Positions 34,201-41,655 of a DNA stretch of 64,000 nt are shown here, piece by piece; the first letter of the stretch is position 1; each line of letters begins with the position of its first letter. The DNA is taken from the NCBI GenBank assembly GCA_013396995.1, contig VWZP01009167.1, positions 175,038-239,037 of the forward strand, in the 5' to 3' direction. Source of the stretch: Dicaeum eximium. Taxonomy: Eukaryota; Chordata; Aves; Passeriformes; Dicaeidae. Under the pieces are notes generated by a model. That model was given only the letters and a program-made list of their open reading frames with translations. It searched no databases and was not told the DNA's origin. The position numbers and the translations under genes were made by a program.

Positions 34201-34883
34201 ACTTGGCTCAGGACAGCCTCCAGACTGCCAGGGCTGCTTGGGAAGTGTCAGAGTGGTTGGTACCAGAGTCAGGAATCAGACGAGCAGCCACGGTTAATAT
34301 TCGAGGCAGTTTCAAGCTGCCACTGAATTTGTGCAGGGAACCAAGCGACAGAGTGATTTGTCCATGAGGACACCGGGGTCAGGCAGGTGAAGAGGTGGCC
34401 TTGCAGGGAGCAGCATCCTCCCAACAGCCAGAGCTCACCGTGTCTCTGCTCTTTCCCAAACAGGGGACGCACATCTTCCGCTACCGGCCCCGGACCGCGG
34501 CGGGCAGAGAGCCGGGCAAGGAGCCCTCCTGCTCCCCCACGCACGAGAAACCCCTCAGGGCCACCAAGTACAGAGGGGAGGGAGCAGAACCCAAAAAGAC
34601 CATTGCAGGCAGCCAGCCCTACTGGCAGAGCAAAACCTTCAGCCCCAGCAAGCCCACGGCGCCCGGGCAGCTGCCCCCAGACACCCCCAGAGCGTCGGGC
34701 AAACGCTTCAGCTCCCTGCCCGAGAGCCAGAAACCAGCAGAGGAGATGAGGACACCCCTGGGCATCCCGCTCTCCAAACTGTCCCAGTCCAAGCACCTCA
34801 AGAACAGGGTTGTGGGGGCCCAGGGCGCTTCTGTGGACTCCAAAAAGCAGCCCCCCGAGCCCACGGGCCAGAAGGACCAGTAG
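18715..34883 (+). CDS. FAM83G: FAM83G (PAWS1), five coding exons
   Basis: Coding exons are 18715-19209, 25278-25445, 28667-28791, 29584-31039 and 34464-34883. Phases join to 887 codons plus TAG, somewhat longer than the roughly 820-residue human protein. Residues about 1-300 form the DUF1669 pseudo-phospholipase D domain that anchors CK1-alpha; VEAFDKQFQEL and VDGDRAMCGSY contain the probable equivalents of the Phe and Asp needed for CK1 binding. The rest is a disordered tail with a poly-Glu run (about 618-627) and basic-Ser motifs RRTNSD (about 669) and RKLSDP (about 686), possible phosphorylation sites. FAM83G scaffolds CK1-alpha and SMAD1 in BMP and WNT signalling and is needed for skin and hair integrity. 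Ala34 and Arg52, sites of known palmoplantar/footpad keratoderma mutations, are wild type. The gene lies antisense inside decayed SLC5A10. Confidence 0.95.
21790..21978 (+). mobile_element. CR1 3' fragment
   Basis: The fragment reads acatcaggaacaatttcttc ... gtgcccagggaggcttggag ... gaatttgtggatatggcact and ends tccaaccttaaagattctatgat, the canonical CR1 3' end in sense orientation. Confidence 0.85.
22115..22330. promoter_or_regulatory. AT-rich candidate conserved noncoding element
   Basis: Within a GC-rich intron this block is dense in homeodomain (ttattaattac, caattattaatg, ctaatttattaaa) and forkhead (tgtttac) motifs. It looks like an enhancer-type element, but that is inference from motif density alone. 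Confidence 0.3.
23320..23400 (-). mobile_element. Possible MIR fragment
   Basis: The segment gttctcatccccattttgca, with gtgaagtgacat downstream, resembles the antisense MIR core (tcatccccattttacag ... aagtgacttg). It is diverged. Confidence 0.35.
23441..23490. repeat. Short tandem repeat of about 15 bp, three copies
   Basis: The unit ccatctgccaccaaa recurs three times, with a four-base spacer and a substitution in the first copy. Confidence 0.75.
24715..24795 (+). mobile_element. CR1 3' terminal fragment
   Basis: The segment ggctggccttgatgatcctg, followed by caggtctttatcaacctgaacaattctgtgat, matches a diverged CR1 3' end. Confidence 0.65.
24955..25065 (-). mobile_element. CR1 3' fragment, antisense
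   Basis: The segment gggttggaaaaaacatccaa ... ccaccactaaaccatgtccc followed by caagtgccacatctg is the reverse complement of the CR1 3' UTR. Confidence 0.85.
25278..25445 (+). CDS. FAM83G: FAM83G coding exon 2
   Basis: The acceptor is ctctccag and the donor is gtaggg; it has 56 codons. VIAVVMDMFTDVDIFKDLLD and KVGVYIILDE are core beta-strands of the pseudo-PLD fold shared by all FAM83 members. Confidence 0.95.
25446..28666 (+). other. FAM83G intron 2, noncoding
   Basis: Apart from the CR1 piece at 26210-26302, an A-rich stretch near 27763-27790 and a weak MIR-like trace near 28480-28520, I see nothing recognisable. Confidence 0.55.
26210..26302 (+). mobile_element. CR1 3' fragment
   Basis: The segment aaggtgtccctgcctgttgc ... 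ggagtgagatttaaggtccc followed by ttccaacccaagcaattctggga is a clear CR1 terminus in FAM83G intron 2. Confidence 0.85.
28667..28791 (+). CDS. FAM83G: FAM83G coding exon 3
   Basis: The acceptor is ctttgcag and the donor is gtaagt. It encodes NLRVRSTGGTEFFTRSATKF and KFMFVDGDRAMCGSY. The Asp in VDGD is the probable equivalent of the human residue needed for CK1 docking. The exon ends mid-Ser codon. Confidence 0.95.
28792..29583 (+). other. FAM83G intron 3 with AT-rich block
   Basis: No exon is visible. From about 29160 to 29470 the sequence becomes AT-rich, with repeated aaaaactgacccaaat / aaaaactgacccactg phrases 30-50 bp apart. This may be a decayed repeat or a noncoding element. Confidence 0.4.
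29584..31039 (+). CDS. FAM83G: FAM83G large coding exon 4
   Basis: The acceptor is tgttccag and the donor is gtagga; it has about 485 codons. It begins FTWSAARTDRNVITVLSGQV, finishing the DUF1669 domain, then encodes most of the low-complexity tail with poly-Glu and SSSSADHSYRRSN. An in-frame ATG just upstream at 29567 is intronic and not a start. Confidence 0.95.
31040..34463 (+). other. FAM83G intron 4 containing SLC5A10 exon 9 remnant
   Basis: This last intron of about 3.4 kb contains the antisense SLC5A10 exon 9 remnant at 32678-32811. No other exon or clear repeat was recognised. Confidence 0.6.
32678..32811 (-). pseudogene. SLC5A10: SLC5A10 remnant: exon 9
   Basis: The segment starts VIVQ like other SGLTs, but the expected acceptor AG is gg. 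The frame then meets TAA five codons later, and the stretch before HAKAG is two bases short (134 bp against 136 in SLC5A1). From there it is well preserved: SHAKAGFILASCLKVLPLLL, then IITPGMISRVLYP and a good donor gtgagg. Confidence 0.88.
34464..34883 (+). CDS. FAM83G: FAM83G last coding exon
   Basis: The acceptor is cccaaacag. It encodes GTHIFRYRPRTAAGREPGKE and a Lys/Pro/Ser-rich tail of 139 residues ending TGQKDQ at TAG 34881-34883. Confidence 0.93.
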   Translation, partial: GTHIFRYRPRTAAGREPGKEPSCSPTHEKPLRATKYRGEGAEPKKTIAGSQPYWQSKTFSPSKPTAPGQLPPDTPRASGKRFSSLPESQKPAEEMRTPLGIPLSKLSQSKHLKNRVVGAQGASVDSKKQPPEPTGQKDQ

Positions 34884-35480
34884 GGGCTGGTGATGGTGGC
34901 CTTGCAGAGCTGGTGGAGCCCAGGCGGTGCTGCCTTCCTTGGGGCAGGGGGTTCTTGTTTACATTTACCTGGTGGTGCACCAGAACCACGATGGACAGCC
35001 CAAAAGTCATCCCTGTCCAGGGCAGATCTCCAGAGAGCGAGTCTCGGAAGAGGTGCGTGGCACCCGCCCTGGGCAGGTGGCAGGCAGTGTTGGGAACAAT
35101 CTTGGATGGCACAGCCTCTAAATAAGTCTCTTCCAGGTTGGGGTAACCTCTGGTCTCGTTAAAAGCTGGAGAGCATCGCTGGGGAGCTGGTTAGAGTGGA
35201 GTGAAACCAGCGCTTTGTAGGATCAGCTGGCAAAACCCAGCCAGCTCCTTGCCCCAGAATGCTGCCTGGAAAGGGAGGGATCCTTTGGGATCGTGTTTTC
35301 TTCTGGTTATTTAAGAGACTCTTCTGTTACCATTTTGCACAGCAGGTCCCACTGCAGTCTGCCCTCCCTTGGGAGGGTGAGCCGTGTCCTGGGACAAAGA
35401 CTCCTCAAGGGACTCACCTCTTTTAAACTTGTACTGTAAAAAAGCAACCTGTTCATTAAAGCTCCCTGGTCCCATGGCAG
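34884..35480 (+). other. FAM83G: FAM83G 3' UTR overlapping SLC5A10 exon 8 remnant
   Basis: ATTAAA hexamers at 35455-35460 and 35500-35505 are the likely poly(A) signals. The 3' UTR fully overlaps the antisense SLC5A10 exon 8 remnant (34969-35165). Confidence 0.5.
34969..35165 (-). pseudogene. SLC5A10: SLC5A10 remnant: exon 8
   Basis: The best-preserved remnant. The acceptor ctctccag and donor gtaaat are intact and 65 codons stay open. NLEETYLEAVPSKIVPNTAC, HLPRAG and SGDLPWTGMTFGLSI match SGLT5 closely. The following nine family residues, ATWYWCTDQ, are reduced to VLVHHQ by a net 9-bp loss. That removes the tryptophan-rich core of a transmembrane helix at the sugar path. Confidence 0.9.
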
Positions 35481-36939
35481 GAGAACCTCGCCTAAGACTA
35501 TTAAAATGCAAGTTTAGGTGGCCTTGGACTCTATAAACTGCAGCTCAAGGTGCCTTGGCACAAATGTCCAGCCAAATGTTTGCTACCCCCCCGAGCATTT
35601 CCCCAGCTCCCATCCCCAAACCTCCAGCAACCAGTAAAACAAAAATAAGAAAAGAAGCCCCTTTTCACTGCATTTTTCCTAGGAAATGGGACCCAGGATC
35701 TGAGCCTGAGCCCTGACAAGGAATATGTGCCATGAACAAGCCCTTGCAGGCGAGTCCCCGAGCCCTTGGCAGCTGCCCCGTGCTCCTCCTGCAGCGCTGC
35801 CAGCCAGCCTTGGGCTCTGCCCCAGCTCCTGGGGGGCACGGCCTGAACCCTCCTTGCAGCTGCCCTGGTACCTCCAGCAGGAGAATTTTGGAGCCAGAGG
35901 CATCACTTTTTGGAGGGAGGGAGCGGAGGCACCCACCCTGCTGCCCCCACGGCCACTCCCGCAGCAGGGAGGGGCACTGGCACCCCCAAACCCACAGCAG
36001 CTGCTGATGCTTGGGAGAGGAGAGGAGGCTCCAGAGGCCTCACAGAGGGAAGAGACAAAGCCAGACCCAGGAGCATACCTTAGTGGATTCCTCACAACTG
36101 GCCCTGCTGGCACATCCTGGCTCCCTTCCATCCCTGCGGTCCAGACCCTCTGCTCTGTGCCCTCCAGAGCAGCAGGATGAGGTGGGAATGTGCTCCTGGG
36201 CAGTCTCCCTCCCACAGCACCGTGCCCACGAGTGCTGCTGTCTTTAGACCAAGCACAAATCCCTCAGACATCAGGCACTGGCATCACCATCAAGTCCAGC
36301 TTGAGCAAACCCCAATTTCCAAGCATTCATCCTCCTCCACTGCCCTCTCCTGCCTGACCACAGCGCTCTCTCTCCCTGCAGCCCTCCCTTTTCCATGGCC
36401 AACCTACAGGCCTGTCCTCATGCCAGATCACCCCTGTCCTGAGGCTTTTGGGGAGCTGGCAAAGGGGCATCACCCACCTCATTGCCCCTTCCATCCATGC
36501 TCCTGTGTTTCACAGGGAGTCAGCATTTGGGAGCTCCTCCTGCTCTTGTGCAAGCAGCCCTGGCCCCCCTCCAGCGCTTGGTTTATGCAGCACTGGCTGC
36601 TCCCAAGCTTTGCATGGGCGTTGGGCACCAACAGAGGCTCTCCAGAGGCAGAGGCCGAGTGCTGAAAGCAGAGATTTGTGCCTGGGGCTGCAGACCTGCT
36701 CCCTTCCCAAAGGTGTTCTCCAGCAAGTCATGCACCCACGCCTGCCAAGGAGGAAGAGCAGGGAAAAGCCCTGCAGGCAGCAGGAGCTCAGCTGGCAGAA
36801 TGCAGCTCTGCTGGGATTGAATCTTCGTGGTGGATGGCAGGTGGGGGTGGGATGGCCCCAGTCTGTCTCCTCTGTGGTGCTGGAGCGAGGCAGAGCCATC
36901 ACCAAGGTCTCTGTTCAGCAAAGGGATTATAAACTGACA

Positions 36940-37182
36940 GAGGGCAGGGTTAGATGGGATTTTGGGAAGGAATTGTTCCCTGGGAGGGTGGGAGGCCCTG
37001 GCACAGGGTGCCCACAGAAGCTGGGGCTGTCCCTGGATCCCTGACAATGTCCAAGGCCAGGTTGGACAGGGCTTGGAGCACCCTGGGACAGTGGAAGGCA
37101 TCTCTGCCCGTGGCAAGGAGTGGAACAAGATGAGATTTAAGGTCCCTTCCAACCTGATTCATTCTGGGATTCTGCTGAGTGT
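36940..37182 (+). mobile_element. CR1 3' fragment
   Basis: The fragment reads ttagatgggattttgggaag ... ctggcacagggtgcccacag ... aatgtccaaggccaggttgg and ends aaggtcccttccaacctgat followed by tcattctggga, a clear sense-strand CR1 end. Confidence 0.9.
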
Positions 37183-38093
37183 CCTTTATTAGCTGAGCCT
37201 GACAGGAGCTGGAGCAAACCGAGCACCCTGGGGCACACCCACCTCCAGGTCCTGAGGCCTCCTGACACCTGAGGAAAAACCTGTGCAACCAGCAGCTTTT
37301 CTTCTGGCTGCCCTGGATGGTTCCCTGTGCCAGGCACCCTCAGCTCCCTGCACACACCGTGCCACGTTCGCAGGCAGCAAAGCCAAAACAAACCGGGCTC
37401 TGCAGCTCCCCGAGGGGATTTTCCAGGCTTTGCCGACCTGCCCTCCTCCTCTGGCTCCTCTGCACAGCTGCACCTGGCAGAGACAATCCTCAGAGAGCCC
37501 CACGGCCAGGACAGCTCCAAACAACCATTCCCAACATCCAGGCACCGTCTAACACCGAGGCTGCGGCCGCTGCTCCGACCTGCCCCGACAGGCAGAGCCC
37601 TCCCCTGCCTGGAGCAGCTCTGTGCTGCTCTTGGGGTACCTCAGTGCTGTTGTCCCTTCTCCAGAAAGCCTCTGTCCTTTCATCTGACTTTTGTAAATAT
37701 GCCTTGCTGCATGCAGGGCTCTGCTTTGGGCAGGGAGCAGCAGAGCCCCAGGGGCTGCAGCCTCACCGGGGCGTGGAAGGGGAGCCAAGGCATGGATGGA
37801 GGGGAGGGAGGCAGCCCCACACCTCCACACAACCAGGAGGACACCAGCCAGCCCCAGATCACATCCAGGACACTGATCTCACCTTCATCCCACCTCTCCT
37901 TAAATCCCTAAATCTCCCCTTAGCACATCCCTCAGCTCTCCTGCCAGCCCTGCAGGTTTCTTTTTCCAGCACCTGGTGCTTAGCAGGGTCCACTTTGGCC
38001 ATCCTGTGCTTGTCCCTTTCCATCCCAAACTCTCCCTCTGGACCTGCTGCAAACCCCAGCCAGGATCCATCATCCAGCACACCAGCAAAAGCT

Positions 38094-38140
38094 TTAAAAA
38101 GTAGCAGAATTTTAAATTTTAAAAAGTAGCAGAATTTTTT
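38094..38140. repeat. 25-bp tandem duplication, AT-rich
   Basis: The phrase ttaaaaagtagcagaatttt occurs twice, 25 bp apart. Confidence 0.8.
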
Positions 38141-38357
38141 AAAAGGTGGGTCAAAAATTGAACCACCAGTCACTGACTCACATCCAGGGAAGTCAGGGCT
38201 GCACCATCCCCAGCCATGGCTGGGATTTGGGGGGATGTTCTGGGATCAGGGTGACGCAATGGTCACACCTGGCTGAGCTCACATCACGACAGGCCTTGTG
38301 GGCAGGAAAAACCCGAGCTGGGATTTGCCTGAAACCAAAGCCTTGCTGAATCCACCG

Positions 38358-38415
38358 TGTTCTGGATACTTTTTGAATTGTTTCCCTGTTCTGGATACTT
38401 TTTGAATTGTTTCCC
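38358..38415. repeat. Perfect 29-bp tandem duplication
   Basis: The unit beginning tgttctggatactttttgaa and ending ttgtttccc is present twice in succession without mismatch, so the duplication is recent. Confidence 0.95.
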
Positions 38416-39339
38416 GTTTGGGTGGCCAGGATGAGATAAGGAGGGAGGATTCACTGCCAGGTGTCCCCCACTGGCACTACCAGGGCAGGGAAGGTGCCAG
38501 CCAAAACAAAAACCCAAAGGGCTGGCAAGGGAACTCAGTCCCGCGGCTGAGAGTGGGATGGGAGCCAGGAATCCACAATTTCCAACTCCAGCTCCAAACC
38601 CTCATCACCTCCAGATCACAGAACCACCATATGGGTTGACCCTGCTCAAAATCAGGGTGGTTTTGGTCCCACAGCAGGGAAGCAGGGCCCAGAAATATTC
38701 CTGAAAGCTTTGGGAAGGGAGCGCAGCAGGCTGCCTTGAGGGCAGGGCCAGAGGGAGGGAAAGGAGCCAGGCCAAGGGCTCTCAGGTCACAGATTCCACA
38801 ATAATAATCCTGTCACAGGAGAAGGCCAGGTGATTGCTGGTACAAATAGGTACACACATGGGAAAGTGCTGAAGCAGTGGTGGGGGAGGAGTTATTACAA
38901 AAAAAAAAAGGTGTCATGACAAGGGAGAGGTCGTGGGTTGAGTCATCACCTGCTCCAGGAAGGTGATCAGGCACTGGCTGGATGGGGCAGGGACACAAAC
39001 CCCACTGGTATAACCCCCTAAAAACCCTCCAGGAGCAAAAAGTGACAATAATCGAATAAAAGCAGAAGGGTAAGGGGTGTGTTGCAATGAAAGAAGAAAA
39101 CTGGAGGCCAGCAGATGCTGAGAACCCACCTGCACTGGGGTGGAGCCCCTGAGCAGCACCAGGACAGGGACAGGTAAAGGTCCCTGCCCCGAGGACAGAC
39201 CTGGCTGTGTGTGGAAAAGGAAACAGGAGCTGGGACAGGTGACAGGGGACATCCAGCACCCAAGGGCTGCTGCAGGAGTGACACAGCAGGGAAACAGCCA
39301 CCTCTGAGGGTACAGTGAGGACATGGACACCTGGACTGG

Positions 39340-39685
39340 TTTGGGTTGGAAAGGACCTTCAGGACCATCACATTCACCCCATGCCACGGCAGGGACACCT
39401 TCCACTGTCCCAGGCTGCTCCAAGCCCTGTCCAACCTGGCCTTGGACACTTCCAGGGATCCAGGGGCAGCCACAGCTTCTGTGGGCACATGTGCCAGGGC
39501 CTGCTCACCCTCACAGGGAAGGATTTTTTCCCCTTGTATCCAATCTAAATCTCTTTTATTTAAAACCATTCCCCCTTGTCCTGTCACTATCTGCCCATAT
39601 AAAAAGTGGCTCTCCCTCTTTTTAATAAGCCATTTAAATACTGGAAAGCCACATTCAGGTCTCCATGGAGCCTTTTCTGAAACCT
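39340..39685 (-). mobile_element. CR1 fragment, antisense
   Basis: It reads gggttggaaaggaccttcag ... ccaggctgctccaagccctg ... ttggacacttccagggatcc ... tgtcctgtcactatctgccc, the reverse complement of a CR1 3' region of about 340 bp. Confidence 0.9.
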
Positions 39686-40233
39686 TGTGGCACACACCAG
39701 GACAATCCTGAACCCCAGGGTCCCAGGGGTGGCCGTGTCACAGATCACCTTGCCCAGCCACAGGGAGCAGAGCAGGCAGCTCCAGCTGTCCTTGTACCCA
39801 CGTGGGGGTGGTCACAGCCTTGTGGAAATGAGATAAAAAGCAGAGACTCCGAGCTGGGACACCTCCTTCAGCAAAAGCCACCACGGGAGGACAGGACCAG
39901 GTGCAGTGGCAGTGCCACCACCACATCTCCACCCAGAGCTGAGCTCAGCCATCCCCAGCGCTCAGCTGGGGCATCTCCACACAAACCTTGTTTGGGGAAG
40001 GGCACGAAGCCAGAAGGGGCAGGAAGAGGCAAGAAGAGCTGAGTGCACACCCTGGCCCCGAGCTGCGGCGGGTTCCCACAGCCAAGACAGGGCTCTGATT
40101 TGACATCTCCTCACACACCTCCCAGCAGCCCTCCCCAGCAGCAGGGCAGCCTTGCCCTGCATGTGGGAGCAGTCTCTGGGGATTAGGAAGGTGCTGGGCA
40201 GGCCTTGTTTGGTTGTTTCCCATGTCTGTTATT

Positions 40234-40568
40234 CTGAGTTTTAGCTTTCTGATGTTTTAGTTTCTATAATAAAGTTTCTCACAAAGTTTTCTGTAAACAA
40301 GCAAATGTTTTCTTCACTATTCCCTTATTTTCATTCCTTCTCCTAGGAAGAAAAAAGTTAATAGACTCTTCTATTAACCAGTGTAATTGGAAAGGTAGTG
40401 ACCTTTCTCTCCAATCCCTAGTTATTGTCAAAACACTATATAACTCTGTAAACTCATAATAAAGTTCTCTTTTTTCTCCACCTTCCCTAGTCCAGTATAG
40501 TTGTATCTCTGCTGTTTGTATCACACTCATTAATGACATCACTAAAACATCAGAAGGCTAAAACTCAG
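40234..40568. mobile_element. 335-bp AT-rich element with 28-bp terminal inverted repeats
   Basis: The left end, 40234-40261 (ctgagttttagctttctgat then gttttagt), and the right end, 40541-40568, are reverse complements with one mismatch. The interior is AT-rich in GC-rich surroundings and contains two aataaag motifs (about 40269 and 40457). This suits a non-autonomous DNA transposon. TGATGTTTTAG...CTAAAACATCA inside the repeats also has TG/CA ends, so a solo retroviral LTR is an alternative. I do not recognise the family. Confidence 0.55.
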
Positions 40569-41429
40569 GGTGACACCATGTCAGCCCAGCTCTGCTCTAG
40601 CACATTCCCACACGGAGCTGAGGATCAGCACCAGGGGATGCAGAGGAGCCTTGCAGGACCATGCAATGCAGGAGCAGAGTGTGAGTGCCCAGGAGGGCTC
40701 CACCAGCCCAAAATCCAGGAGGGGAGCACACCCCCAGCTCCAGCACAACACAAAAGCCGTTCCCAGCACCTGCAGCGTTGGACACAACCTCAGTTAAATC
40801 AAATCAAACCTGCCAGAAGAGCACCTACACCGTGATCCTGAGGATCCTAATTCAGGGCCTCTTCCATGGCATCTGGACCAGGCTTTTCACCACAGCCATG
40901 CCTGGCATTCCCAAGGGAGGTTCTGCGTGTCCTCAGCTGCACTCGGGACTGGCCGTGTGGCTGGGAGAGTCCTTGTCAACACCAGGAAGGAATTCAGCCC
41001 TGGAATGACCTCTGGAAGAGGAACCAACTCATGGGCAGCCACGCCATGACCTCCACCAGTGGCTCCTCAAATATTCTCCCACTACAAATGCAATCCATCT
41101 ACAGCTTGATACCCCTAAGCAGCTCTGCAAGAGGACAACTGAAGCCCTCACACAAGTTCCAGTGACAAGGCAGAAAAGCCCCAGCCAAGGGCTCTGAGCC
41201 ACCTCCTCCCAGCACAGCCTGAAGTGGGAACCCAAAATAGTCTAAACTTTCCTAGCACAGTGCCAGCCAAGCAGCCTTGGTGTCCTCCAGAGCTCCTCAT
41301 GTCCCTCAGAGGGATCCATCATTTGTCACATCAGCACCACCCGGGATTTTTCTCCTCCCTGATTTTCTCCAGCAACCCTTCCCCACAGCCCAGCTGGAAG
41401 ATTCAGCCCTGGACAAGATATTTCATCAG

Positions 41430-41655
41430 TGCTTCTCCTGGCTTTCTCAACGCTTAATCATTTTTGCAGTCGTCTGCAAATGAGTCGGAGCCTCTGCTAT
41501 GAGGAAGCCGAGGCATCTCCACCTCCCTTCCTGCTAATTCTGCAAGGGTGGGAAAAAATTAAAGCACATGTGACCGAGGCATTAATAAGACATCCCAAAT
41601 ACAAAAACAAGCTAATTAAAACCAGGCATGACCTATTCATAAAATAAGTCCTTTC
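41430..41655. promoter_or_regulatory. AT-rich candidate noncoding element
   Basis: A block with cttaatca, tctgcaaatgagtc (octamer/AP-1-like), cattaataag and gctaattaaaacc stands out from the GC-rich surroundings. Regulatory function is inferred from motif content only. Confidence 0.25.

Noticed and set aside
40279..40542. 87-codon minus-strand frame inside the inverted-repeat element
   Set aside because: No recognisable domain. An AT-rich element of 335 bp is too short for a transposase or retroviral gene, so the frame is probably fortuitous.
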